This document shows positions 22,361 through 32,199 of a stretch of DNA of 64,000 nucleotides, in pieces. This DNA is from Roridomyces roridus (Eukaryota > Basidiomycota > Agaricomycetes > Agaricales > Mycenaceae). Location of the stretch: NCBI GenBank assembly GCA_029378245.1, contig JARKIF010000023.1:496001-560000 (forward strand), read 5' to 3'. The position numbers and the translations under genes are program-made. A model generated the notes under the pieces. That model was not told the origin of the DNA, searched no databases, and worked only from the letters and a program-made list of their open reading frames with translations. How positions within the stretch are numbered: the stretch's first letter is position 1; each line of letters begins with the position of its first letter.

Positions 22361-22768
22361 CTAATCCAAGTCATTGAAATTATCGGGAATCCTATACACA
22401 AGGAAGTTGCCCTCAGTGGCATCACCGCGATTTGCTGCGGAGGCTGCCGTCGAAGCGACATTTAATCCCAAGATTATTTCCCCATTCTCAGGCACACCAG
22501 TTGCATTGGTCCAGCTATTCCCCACCGCCTGTGGGGCCGTTGAGTTGCCGAGACGGAAGAAGGCCTCGCCGGCGCCGTCCCAGTAGAACGCAAAACCCGC
22601 ATAGTAGTACGAGTATCCGAGAAGAAAGTAGGATGCGCCTTCAGTGGAGGTGGAGAGAAATCCCGTCACGGCTTGCATACCGCTGATGCCGCCGCTGTAG
22701 GCAAGGTGGTGGAGGTTGCCGGGCCCGAAGGTTGTCACAATGGGAGCGAGGCCGTCGCAGTAGTCCAT
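22361..22768 (-). CDS. Unrecognised protein, paralogue C (intact)
   Basis: The minus-strand ATG at 22768 begins MDYCDGLAPIVTTFGPGN and the frame runs unbroken to NFNDLD and a stop at 22361 (135 codons). It keeps every family landmark, including FAFYWDGAGEAFFRLGNST, AVGNSWTNATGVP, GEIILGLNVASTAA and YRIPDN. It differs by an early Cys (DYC for DYV) and a two-residue-longer loop before the last strand. A longer open frame continues upstream of the ATG through the leader intron and first exon. That is probably chance, because other copies have stops there. The function is unknown. Confidence 0.7.
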   Translation of the reverse strand: MDYCDGLAPIVTTFGPGNLHHLAYSGGISGMQAVTGFLSTSTEGASYFLLGYSYYYAGFAFYWDGAGEAFFRLGNSTAPQAVGNSWTNATGVPENGEIILGLNVASTAASAANRGDATEGNFLVYRIPDNFNDLD

Positions 22769-22869
22769 GATAATTCTGTGATTTTGGGCGTTGGTTTGGA
22801 GCGCAATTGATTGTGACATTGGGTACTCACCGACAGAAGGGGTTCCTGCTGCAGTGAGGTTGTTCACTT

Positions 22870-22995
22870 TGAAGTACCCTTTTATGCCTTCCCGGGTTCC
22901 GAAGCGGATTTTCATTGAGTGCGCGCCTGGAGCTTGACAGAGAGCACGACTCGTGATGTTCAAACTGAAAATGGATAAGTAAGCGCTGGAATGTT
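22870..22995 (-). promoter_or_regulatory. Promoter module of paralogue C
   Basis: The minus strand has CATAAAAGGGT at about 22886-22876, followed downstream by CAACCTCACTGCAGCAGG. Upstream at about 22936-22990 is the shared block CTTATCCATTTTCAGTTTGA next to ACATCACGAGTCGTG. Confidence 0.55.
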
Positions 22996-23289
22996 CAACA
23001 GCTACCGGGTATTTTGATGCATCTTCCGCTCAGTAAACGAGCGCCTCTTAGCACCATCTTTTCCAGTACATCTGTCCCCGAACCGTTCTCCCGTTCATCC
23101 CTATCATTCATCATTTCCCCAAGTGGTTCTCTGCGATGCTGTCGGCCAAATCATCAGTGCACCCGATCTTTGCTTACACGGCTATTACACTGTACTTGCA
23201 CTGTACTCTCATCGACGTCGAAGGAGTCGGTGATGCTGTCGGCCCATGTTCCAGTACGCCCGATCTTTGCATCCAATTGTGGAAGCCCA

Positions 23290-23720
23290 GCCGGTTATAC
23301 TGCCGTGGGAGTCGAGCTTTGAACATGGGGAGAACACACCGTCGACGATGTCCTGAGCCTCCGCTTGCCATGGCCTCCGAGTTCTGCACCCGATGACCAT
23401 AATAGGCGCCGTACTTGAGATGTCGACATTGCATGAGGCTTCGGATTGGACCCAGCGTCAGTTCGAAAAGGCGCACGTCGCGCGCGCGCAGGCCATGTCT
23501 CTCCTCTCGGGTGTTGAATGGCGAGTGCCTTGAGTCGCTCCAAATCACGTCCCGGGTCCCTCAGATAGACAGATGTCAGCAGCTGGGTGGTTAACAGAGA
23601 TGATGTGCCTAGCTTCCTACGAAACAATCCAGAGTCCAGGCTCGTTTCCTCCTTGTTTTTGGTTTTTAGGCTTTCCCCAATGTTGCCGTCGTTCTCGCCC
23701 TTTGGCATTGTGCTTGTCTA
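23290..23720 (-). repeat. Duplicated segment R copy 2 plus a relic of the GPI-protein exon
   Basis: At 23500-23600 the minus strand carries the R block (CCGGGACGTGATTTGGAGCG). At about 23320-23430 it carries a frame-shifted copy of the exon at 28820-28910 of the GPI-anchored gene (AAGTACGGCGCCTATTATGG, then GTGCAGAACTCGGAGGCC). Neither is intact. Confidence 0.5.
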
Positions 23721-25146
23721 CTATAGCACATCCTCCGCTCCTCTTGGACCATGCGATGACAACAAAAATTCGTTCCGGCGAGCTATGTCTGCGGCAATCT
23801 CTCAAAAGTTCTTGTTCCCAATGCCTCCTTCTCAACGCAGCTCACACCGTTTCTTCAGTATTATCAGCGACTACCTAGTGGGCCACACTAGCTAGTGGGC
23901 CACTAGGGAATTAGCACTGTGTCGATATCACCTACTTCCCAAATGTTGTTGGTATAATGAAGGACATACACAGACGTCCTCGGACACCGACTTTGGTGGA
24001 GATCGGTGATGCTGACGTGAGGCTGTGGCTGTCAGACGGAGGTGCGTGTGAACAAAAAACGTGATTTCTTAATTTGGCTTCACTCGACAGCCTCTTTCTC
24101 CACGACCACGGCGCCGTTTCGCGATCTGCGAGGCTCATTCTGCTCGGCGGACCCCTGGCTACCCACCACCACTCTTCCTACCCCCCGATTTGCCCGCTCC
24201 ATGTCGCCAGACCGACTTACTCGGGGCTTGCGTGTCGACATGGGCGTCCGCTTGCCACCCTTGCATCGGACGACGTGCTAGTGCTTTGCTCCCAAGTCTT
24301 TGCACACCCACTTGGCACATTTAAAGCTCATATTTGGCCCCTTTCGCCTCATCTGAACTGTCCTCATATCTTGTCATCGCCGTCATCTTCCGCAAACCCC
24401 CGATTTTCACTATGGCGGCATTTGGAACTTTTTACGAGGAATACAGGACCTCGGTGGTAGAGATAGTGAGCCAGGTGCGTTCCTATGATACTGAACTTGC
24501 ATCCATGAACTTACTCCGCTCTCCCCGTCTGTTTCCGTGCTGGATGGGAGCTCGCTGTCCGACCCGCTCAGAGCCGACTTTTCCTACCACCCACATACTG
24601 TCTCGTTTGTAACCCAAACATGTCCTACATCGTTCTAATACACCATCTATATCCCCCTGGTCGATACCGGACACAATTCGAGAGGCGTAGACTTGAAAAT
24701 CTCCCGTGGGATACGTGGGACAGCCAGTTCGTTCCAACCGCATTCGGGCTTGAGTTTGGCTGAGATGAGGGGTAATAATGTGTGCATTGGGACTCCCCAT
24801 GCCTCTAAGTGTCCCTACCTCAAGTTGCAGCTGCGCCGCTGCCTCTGCGCGCCATAGGCGGGGTGCTTCCCACGTGTGGCCCACTAGCCCGTTTGAGCCA
24901 ATTTTGGACCTGTCTCGGCAAATTTCTTCCCATGACCTCAAACCTTGACAGAATGCCAAGTCCCGGGCCTCGTTCTGCTCGTAGGAACCTAGTCTACCTC
25001 CCTGGGGTCCAAAACAACCAGCAAAACAAACCTATCCCTCGCAAAAATCGTCAAACCCCTTAGGTGGCCCAGATCCCAGTCTCAGATAATAAACACCAAG
25101 TCAATCAGTTCTCCATCCCAATGCATGTACATCTCGGCAATAGTGC
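23721..25146. other. No gene seen
   Basis: Open frames of up to about 160 codons occur but show no domain, start context or conserved splice pattern. Short AGTGGGCCAC direct repeats lie at about 23875-23905. Confidence 0.35.
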
Positions 25147-25554
25147 CTAATCCAAATCATCCACTGAATTATTGGGAATTCTATACGCAACAAATCTGTC
25201 CGGCCCATCACCGCGGTTCTGGGCCGCAGCTGCCGTCGAAGCGATATTTAACCCCAGCACGATCTCCCCAGTTGCAGGCACACCAGTTGCATTGGTCCAA
25301 CTATTGCCCACACCCTGAATCGCCGTCGAGTTGCCGAGCCGGAAGAACGCCTCGCCAGCGCCGTCCCAGTAGAAAGCAAACTGTGTATAGGCGAACGAGA
25401 ATCCGAGGAGGAAATGTGATGCGCCTTGGTTGGCCGTGGGCACGAATGCGGCGATGTTGGCGAGGCCGCTGACGCTTGCGTCGTAGGCCAGGTGGCGGAG
25501 GTTGCCAGGCCCGAAGGTCGTTACGACTGGGGCAATACCGCCCACGTAATCGAT
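25147..25554 (-). pseudogene. Paralogue D of the 133-residue family, start codon lost
   Basis: The body is open from VGGIAPVVTTFGPGNLRHLA to NSVDDLD and a stop at 25147. The position of the conserved ATGGAC reads ATCGAT (about 25554-25549), so the initiator is ATC. Reading upstream in frame there is no ATG before a stop. Translation would need another start; the first in-frame codons are not AUG. All core motifs persist (FAFYWDGAGEAFFRLGNST, GEIVLGLNIASTAA). The leader intron (GTGAGT donor, CCGCAG acceptor) is kept. It may be a very young pseudogene or use a non-AUG start. Confidence 0.65.
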
Positions 25555-25669
25555 GATATTGATTCTGCGGTCTTTTTAGGATTAGAGCGCGATTGATTGT
25601 AGCACCAGGCACTCACTCGGAGAAAGCTTTGTTGTTGCTGCAGTGAGGTCTTCGACTTTCAAACGCCCT

Positions 25670-25770
25670 TTTAAGCAGCCCCTAGGCCCCCCGAGTCTAT
25701 TTTCGTCAAGCGCGCCCTGAGCTTGACAGAGAGCGTGATCTTCAAGCTGAAAATGAATAAGCGCTGGAAT
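25670..25770 (-). promoter_or_regulatory. Promoter module of paralogue D
   Basis: The minus strand carries CTTAAAAGGGCG (25685-25674), then GACCTCACTGCAGCAACAAC. The upstream block with GCGCTTATTCATTTTCAGCT lies at about 25740-25765. Confidence 0.55.
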
Positions 25771-26018
25771 GTGCAGGACCAAACGGGCGCTTGTTGGCAC
25801 CTTTTCCGGTACTTCCGTCCAGGAACCGTGCTCTCCTTCTTCGCTATCGTTTATCACATTCCATCCCGCCTGTCGAGTACCGTACTTTTATCTCAGGTTC
25901 CGCAGGCACGAGGGCAACACAAGTCCGACTTGAGCTCACAAGAAAACAAGAAGAGACATCAATTTTTCACTTTTCCAATTCCCGTCGACATGTTATGTAC
26001 ATGCACCTCCACAAGTAC

Positions 26019-26423
26019 CTAATCCAAATCATCCAAGTTACCAGGAACCTTATACACAACAAACGTGCCCTGGTTGAGACCGCGATTTGCTGCTGTAGCC
26101 GCCGTCGAAGCGACATTCAAGCCGAGGATTATCTCTCCATTTGAAGGCACACCAGTCGCATTGGTCCAGCTATTCCCCACAGCCTCCGTCGCCGTTGAAT
26201 TTCCCAGCCGGAAGAAAGCCTCCCCGGGGCCGTCCCAATAAAACGCAAATCCCGAAAAGTAGTATGAAAATCCGAGGACCCAGTGGGTTGCGCCCTCGTC
26301 GGAGGTGGAGAGAGATCCCGTCACGGCTTGCATGTTGCTGAAGGTGATGCCGTAGGTGAGGTGGTGAAGAGTGCCAGGCCCGAAGGTCGTTACGATGGGT
26401 GCGACGCCGTTCACGTAGTCCAT
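26019..26423 (-). CDS. Unrecognised protein, paralogue E (intact)
   Basis: The ATG at 26423 (MDYVNGVAPIVTTFGPGT) opens a frame of 134 codons ending NLDDLD at 26019. The leader intron is clear: GTGAGT donor near 26478 and CATAG acceptor just before AACATGG. It differs from the others in FYWDGPGEAFF (Pro for Ala) and in THWVLGFSYYF, shared with copy B. It faces away from copy F, so the two may share the roughly 600-bp intergenic region as a divergent control region. The function is unknown. Confidence 0.7.
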   Translation of the reverse strand: MDYVNGVAPIVTTFGPGTLHHLTYGITFSNMQAVTGSLSTSDEGATHWVLGFSYYFSGFAFYWDGPGEAFFRLGNSTATEAVGNSWTNATGVPSNGEIILGLNVASTAATAANRGLNQGTFVVYKVPGNLDDLD

Positions 26424-26525
26424 GTTCTATGATTGTAATTTTTGGGTATGGGATTGAAGCGCAATTGACTGTACTCACTCGAAGAATGTATTGCTGCTTC
26501 TGCAGTGAAATCTTTCACTTGCAAG

Positions 26526-26640
26526 CACCCTTTTATACACTCCCCCAGGTATTTTCATTGAGCGCGCGCCCTGAGCATGACAGCGATCACAATTCGTGAT
26601 GTTCAAGTCGCAAATGAATAGGCGCTGGGATGGGAAGCCA
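26526..26640 (-). promoter_or_regulatory. Promoter module of paralogue E
   Basis: A canonical TATAAAAGGG lies at 26537-26528 on the minus strand, with GATTTCACTGCAGAAGCAGC downstream. The upstream block GCGCCTATTCATTTGCGACT with ACATCACGAATTGTG spans about 26580-26625. Confidence 0.6.
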
Positions 26641-26798
26641 CAGAGACTATAGTATTTCGGACGGAGCAAACGAGCGCTTTTCACATCCATCCGCGAACCA
26701 TTCTTTCGAGCTTCGCTATCATTCATAATTTCTCCGAGTGATTCCTGCGATGCTGTCGGCAAGAAGTCCAATGCGAACTTCGAAGCCTGATGGCAATG

Positions 26799-26832
26799 TC
26801 GACATCTCAACAAGTATGGCGCCTGTTACTGG
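26799..26832 (+). repeat. Short relic of the GPI-protein exon
   Basis: CATCTCAACAAGTATGGCGC and CTGTTACTGG closely match the start of the exon at 28820 of the Ser-rich GPI gene. A decayed tRNA-Asn-like fragment (about 26838-26870) follows. Confidence 0.4.
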
Positions 26833-27044
26833 ATTCGTGGGTAATCTTTAGCAGCCGGGCCACGACAATTGTATGCAAAGATCGGGCGTACTGACACTTC
26901 AACCGACAGCATCGCAGAGAATCACTCGGTGAAATGACGAATGATAGGCATGAACGGGAGCATGGTTCGCGGACAGATGTACTGGCAAGGATGGTGCCAA
27001 CAGGCGCTCGTTGGATCCGCCGAAGGTGCATCCAAAATACTTGT

Positions 27045-27170
27045 CCAGCACATTCCAGCGCTTATTCATTTTCAGTCTGAACACCACCGGTCGTGACCTC
27101 TGTCATGATCCAGGCACGCGCTCGACGCAAATACCCTTGAGGACCCTAACAAGTGTATAAAAGGGCGCTT
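27045..27170 (+). promoter_or_regulatory. Promoter module of paralogue F
   Basis: A canonical TATAAAAGGGCG lies at 27156-27167, followed by GACTTCACTGCAGCAGCAGC. The upstream block GCGCTTATTCATTTTCAGTC with AACACCACCGGTCGTG lies at about 27058-27095. Confidence 0.6.
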
Positions 27171-27274
27171 GACGGTCAATGACTTCACTGCAGCAGCAGC
27201 CCTCAACTTGACTGAGAGTGAGTACATCGTTCAGTGAAATGAACCGCCTTCCAATACCGATCCCTTCCTCAGCT

Positions 27275-27673
27275 ATGGACTACGTCGGCGGTGTTGCTCC
27301 CATCGTTACGACCTTTGGGCCCGGAAACCTCCACCACCTCGCCTACGGCTCTGCCACTCTCGGGACTGTCACGGGATTCGTGCCCACCACCAACGAAAAC
27401 GCATCGCACTTTCTTCTTGGCTTCTCGTACTCCTACCCGGGGTATGCGTTCTACTGGGATGGCGCTGGCGATGCGTTCTTCCGGCTCGGCAGTTCGACTG
27501 CATTCTCGGCGGTGGGGAATAGCTGGAAGAATGCTAGTGGTGTCCCGTCGAATGAGGAGATTGTGTTGGGGTTGAATATCGCTTCGACGGCAGCGGCGGC
27601 GGATAACCGCGGTGATGGGCCCGGCACACTTGTTGCCTATAGGATTCCTGATAATTTGGATTTTTTGGATTAA
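27275..27673 (+). CDS. Unrecognised protein, paralogue F (intact)
   Basis: The ATG at 27275 follows a leader intron (GTGAGTAC donor at about 27220, TCCTCAG acceptor). The frame encodes MDYVGGVAPIVTTFGPGN through GYAFYWDGAGDAFFRLGSST, VGNSWKNASGVPSNEEIVLG to NLDFLD and a stop at 27671-27673. It is closest in style to copy A (same strand, same DGPG-type loop before the last strand). There is no targeting signal. The function is unknown; the assignment to the family is certain from whole-length similarity. Confidence 0.72.
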   Translation: MDYVGGVAPIVTTFGPGNLHHLAYGSATLGTVTGFVPTTNENASHFLLGFSYSYPGYAFYWDGAGDAFFRLGSSTAFSAVGNSWKNASGVPSNEEIVLGLNIASTAAAADNRGDGPGTLVAYRIPDNLDFLD

Positions 27674-27899
27674 GCACTTCTGGAGATGTACACGCGCGGA
27701 TGGAAATTGGAGCACTCATTTAAAAAGTCGGACCACGCTCTCTTTGTATTATGCCCTGATGGGAATTGAACCCAGTCAATTAGCCAATCTGAATCGGATA
27801 AGTACTGACGACAACGTGGAAACCGCGGGGCCTGATTTATTGACTCACTGTGACTGCCAGTGATTAGGGCAATGACCAGCGGACCAAGCGGCATCCATC

Positions 27900-28350
27900 G
27901 CATCAGATCGACGCATGATGACACCCCACGTGACAAATTGCTCCTTGATCCTTGCCACCACCTGCTCTCAGCTGCCACGTCGCTTGCACGTCGCTGTCCT
28001 GGCCATCCCTCTGACGCGCAACTACGCAGCGCGCAACTACGCAGCGCCTTATCAACTCCACCTCCTCGTCTTGAGTGTTGTCACGAGCGTTCCACAAGCG
28101 TTCGATGAGACGTCCGGGCCCGAATCCTTACCTCGACATGGGCGTTCCTGCGATTCCACTCCTTCCCGCTGGTACTTCTCGGATTGTCAAGCGTGTAGTT
28201 GGTTATCCTGTTATCCTGGGCCATACCTCCCCGGTGTCCACGCAGCCACTGACGTCCGTGTGCGGGATCCGGGACGTGATTTAGACCGACGCGCGATCGA
28301 GGTGCGCCCGTCGTCCAACAGCCCGGTAGGAGAGACATGGCTTGGCATTG
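27900..28350 (+). repeat. Duplicated segment R, copy 3
   Basis: It contains CGTCGCTGTCCTGGCCATCC, CTCCTCGTCTTG, GGGATCCGGGACGTGATTTA and GGAGAGACATGGCTTGG, matching copies 1 and 2. A 16-bp direct repeat of GCGCAACTACGCA occurs at about 28015-28045. The frame is open here (RDPGRDLDRR) but has no clear start. Confidence 0.45.
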
Positions 28351-28500
28351 ACTTTGAGCGCGACGTGGGCTTCAAGCTACCGCCACTGTTTCCCCTCAGA
28401 TATTGATCTCGAATGAGAGGTATAAATTAACCTGGTTCGACGAAGGTGTGCGCACTTTGCTCTTCATTCATTTCTGCTCATTCACCTTTCTCTCATCCAA

Positions 28501-29430
28501 ATGTTGCACATGCACATTGTTGAATTTGCTATTTTGTCGACTTTCGTTTTTTCAGCGCAGGCCGGTACGCGCAATTCTCACTCGCATGGCGCTAGGCCTC
28601 CGCTAACTATGTCTCTTTCTAGTATCACGCCCACTACCTTCCCGCGACGCCCATCTCGCCCTTCTAGTCCGGCAGGCGAATTGTGAGACTCAGTGTACCG
28701 CCCTTTCTTCCACTTTATCTGTACGTCTTCTCTCTCTCCCATATCAATACCCTCCCTTCCTTGCATCTGATACCGATTTAGTCCGAAGCCTCGGGCGGCC
28801 TCGCCGCGATATGCAACGCCGGCATCCTCAACAAATACGGCGCTTGTTATGGTTGTCAGGTGCAGAACTCGGACGCCACGCAGGCGGAAGCGCAAAACAT
28901 CGTGAACGGTATGTCTTCCCCTCGATTCTTCTGGAGCTCCCAACTGATGTAAAACCCTTGCAGCGTATACGAACAACTGCGACAGGACGGGACACTCCGT
29001 GGGAGGACTCACCATTAATGCGGATGGGACGACTACGGCTGGTGGGAGTGGGGCAGCTGGGCCAGCCTCTGTTATCGTGCCGAGTGTGCCGAGTACTGGC
29101 GGCGTCACGGCCTCTGCCACGGGCGACTCAAGTGACGCTGAGCCCAGCACGACTATTGATGTTGGCACTCTGGGTTCCGAGCCCTCGGCAACGTCGATTC
29201 CGACTTTGTCTTCCCCCAGCGCGAGTGTGCTTGCGTCGGCGTCGAAAGCGGGGTCTCCTACCCCTGGAGCGTCTCAATCTGGGACGCCCGCCGCCGGATC
29301 GGGTTCGTCGTCGTCATCTGGTGGATCCAGTTCGGGCGGCGCGCCGAACACCGCCGAGGCGCGGCAATCGGGAGGTTTGACGGGAGTTGCGGGCGCTCTT
29401 TTCCTGGTGGTTTCCTTCGTGTATGTGTAG
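28501..29430 (+). CDS. Secreted Ser/Gly-rich protein, probably GPI-anchored
   Basis: A TATA-like GGTATAAATTA precedes the start. The likely signal peptide is MLHMHIVEFAILSTFVFSAQ. The first exon joins are tentative; a Cys-containing exon (CETQCTALSSTLS) ends at a GTACGT donor near 28720. Then come EASGGLAAICNAGILNKYGA and CYGCQVQNSDATQAEAQNIV, a GTATGT intron, and TNNCDRTGHSVGG. The C-terminal 130 residues are Ser/Thr/Gly/Ala-rich with an SGSSSSSGGSSSGG run, then a hydrophobic tail (LTGVAGALFLVVSFVYV) with no basic end, as in GPI-anchor signals. The small Cys domain plus Ser-rich stalk suggests a cell-wall surface protein; the binding partner is unknown. Broken copies of its central exon lie at 23320-23430 and 26799-26832. 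The stop is TAG at 29428-29430. Confidence 0.65.
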
Positions 29431-30188
29431 CTTGCGTTGGTCTACGTATGTGCTACCATTCCCATTATCGGCCAAGCCGTTCATGAATCCAGAAACTTGC
29501 AAGAAAGTAGTGAGGCAAGAGTTGAGTCGGATCACATCACGCCGATCACGTTGCCACGTCACGCCACAGGCTTGCCTTCTCCCACATCCTCGTTGACCCC
29601 CGGGATCCCGCTACGTTCCCTCCAGCGCTATGCGCTGTGTCGCCGTTCTTGCGCACATGCTGTTGGCCATGGCATCGTATCTGGCTTGCTTCATGATCTA
29701 TTTCACCGGCGGTCCCACACTGCTTCGACTTCGCACCCCAGATCTTCGACTTCTGTTCCCGCCGTTGAGCCAAAAAGCTACCGAATCTCTGGGGCAACTG
29801 CCAACGATGACGCACCGAAGCCTCCCGCCGACTCGGAATCTGTACTCGGCGGAGCGGCATCTTCTCGCCAATTCCGCAATTAGACTGATTCCGCAGCGTG
29901 ACGACGTTTCGTTATTTTCTGCGCGCGATAAAGTATCCCAATTCGGGGTGGGTCGTTTTTCGAGTCTTCAATGCACGCTGAATGTCGGCGAGGCAGAGAG
30001 TATACGGAGTCGAGACACGATGTTGTCGCATTGAACGCTGCGGTCGCAGCCAAGGTGCAAGCCACATGAAGCGTGTTGACCCATCATTTCCCCGCGTGGG
30101 TACCGGAGACTTTTGAGCTGGGAATGGTGCTTCCCTCTGGTATGCTTGTATTTCTCACACAATCTTCTCCTCTTCTCCTACCACACTA
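29431..30188. other. No gene seen
   Basis: No domain was found. It includes the presumed promoter of the lyase-like gene. Confidence 0.4.
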
Positions 30189-32199
30189 ATGCTTTCAATA
30201 CCACCGCCCAGCCTATCCTTAACCCTCCTCCTTCTCTTACTGCCTCACATCGCCCAGGGTGCCACGAACCCATTCACACAATATGCGGTAGACTTTCCCG
30301 ACCCCGCGTACGTCGCTGCTGCGGATTTTCCTCGAAACTTGGCGGGTGCGGAGGACACCATCGTTGCATGGGCAGACGAGATGACTTCCTACGGGCCTTG
30401 GAGTGCGTATACTGTCTCGTCAACGCAGCGTATGTCCTAACCGCATGCCCAGGCGTGACTTTCAAGCCCGTGTTGGCGCCAAGTGGAGATAAACACGATT
30501 ATATGAGCTGGGCGCCCTAGTGAGACTTGGATAGACTCGGATCCCTTGGGGTGTCTGCTCAGATTTTTATCTAGTGAATGGCCCAATTGCAAAGCGGTTG
30601 GAAACAAGACTGAGCTCACCCCGGAGCAAGGTTTCTTCTTTCTCTTTCTTTGATCACAGCTCACCCGAATGCAGTATGGAAGACCTGCCCGTACGTCTTT
30701 CGTGACGGCGAGGTGAATCCTAGTCTCTGATAAGCAGACACTAAGCTCATTCTTCGTTATACTATAGGTGAATCCAGATCGTACCACAATCAACGACTTT
30801 CAATCATTTTTCAACCTCTCCGACGCGATCCTGTACAACTCCATCGCGGCGGTGCTCCAAAACTCGAGTTCCTCGGTGTATTCGCAGAACGTCGGTGAGT
30901 CTCTCGCTGGTTCGACCATGATATCCGTCGACGCGTCCGATAGCGAGCTTCATTGAAACCTGGTTCCTCAACAACGATACCTTCATGAACCCGAACCTCA
31001 ACTTTGCCCAAATGAATCGTGGGCCAAACGGTCAAGTCGGTGAGTTGCCACGGTTTTATTTTGGACACAAGTACACTAACCATCGGGCGCCCGTCGGCGC
31101 AACAGGCGAATTTACCGGCATACTGTAAGCCTTCTACTTCCTATACCTCCCGCTCCTTCTTCTGACGTGGCGCCGGCACGAAACCAGGGATCTTCGAGGG
31201 TTCGCCAAGATAGCCTCCGGCATTCTGATACTCCGCAAGACCAATAATAGTGATTGGACGGCGGATTTGGACGCGCAGTTTGTAAGCTGGTGTGAAAAGT
31301 ACATTGACTGGCTGCAGACGGCGCCGACGGCCAAGCAGGCTGCTGCGTCGACCAAGTACGTTTTATTTTACTCGTGCCATTGATTGGAGGGCGCTCATGT
31401 CGAGGGAACCAGCAATCACGGAACGATATTTGTGAGCCAGCTTGCGGCGCTCAAACTGCTCGTACAGGACGTGCCGACAGCTGTCAATCTGACGAAGGGA
31501 TATTTTAATGGGATATTCAAAAACCAGATAAACGCTAACGGCGATCAGGTGCGTCGTCCCATCCAACCAATTATGTGCTTGGAAACACACGAAGCAATTG
31601 GTAGCCGGCGGAGGCGTCTCGCTCTCGTCCTTACCACTATAGGAATTTCAATGCCGCGGGGATGATCGTACGTCCGCCTCCTCTCCTCACACAACGAATC
31701 GATTCAAACCGCCCAGACTAACGCCCATCTCCTCGCCTACGCGGACCCCACCGCCAAACCCTCCGGCTGGAACTTCACCACCCACTCTGGCGCCAAAATC
31801 CAAGCCGCCATCGATTTCCTCATGACGGTCAACCCCGCTGCCACACAGGAAACCAATGTGACGACAGAGATATACCCCAACGTCGCGGCTGTGGCTTCCG
31901 TGTACGGGGACCCGTCCGGGAAGTATGGCGCGTTTTTGAACAAGTCTGGGTTTGCGTATGCGGATGATGCGACCTTTCTTTGGGATCAGCCTTTGGCTGG
32001 GGGGGATGTTGAGGCGGCAGGGGAGGCGAATCATACGGCGACGGCGAGTTTGACTCCATCTGCATCTGGTGGGAGCAATGGGCCGCCGGCGGTGGCACCA
32101 GGACCGGCGAGCGGTGGGAGAGTTTCTGTCACAGGGATGCGGTGGATTGACTTGGTTTGCGTGTTTGCTGTGATGTTCGGACTGGGCCATCTATCGTGA
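30189..32199 (+). CDS. Alginate-lyase-fold polysaccharide lyase (PF05426-type), secreted and GPI-anchored
   Basis: A strong signal peptide (PSLSLTLLLLLLPHIAQG) follows the ATG at 30189. Nine or so short introns separate exons carrying the alginate_lyase family signature: HDYMSWAPYYWPNC, VNPDRTTINDFQSFFNLSDA, LDLRGFAKIASGILIL, SNHGTIFVSQLAALKLL and RPYHYRNFNAAGMITNAHLL. The Asn-His of NHG and the Tyr of YHYRN correspond to the expected catalytic residues of this alpha-toroid lyase fold. A Ser/Pro-rich linker and a hydrophobic end (IDLVCVFAVMFGLGHLS) suggest a GPI anchor. Fungal relatives act on glucuronan/alginate-like uronic polysaccharides; the exact substrate cannot be read here. The stop is TGA at 32197-32199. 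It lies 2.5 kb before glyoxal oxidase. Confidence 0.8.

Noticed and set aside
22769..22963. In-frame extension upstream of the paralogue C start
   Set aside because: It crosses the conserved leader intron and promoter block. Sister copies have stops there, so the conserved ATG at 22768 was kept.
24483..24959. 158-codon minus-strand frame
   Set aside because: No recognisable motif or splice context, in a repeat-rich stretch.
27740..27800. tRNA-like sequence with GGGAATTGAACCCA
   Set aside because: T-arm-like only; no matching acceptor or D arm on either strand.
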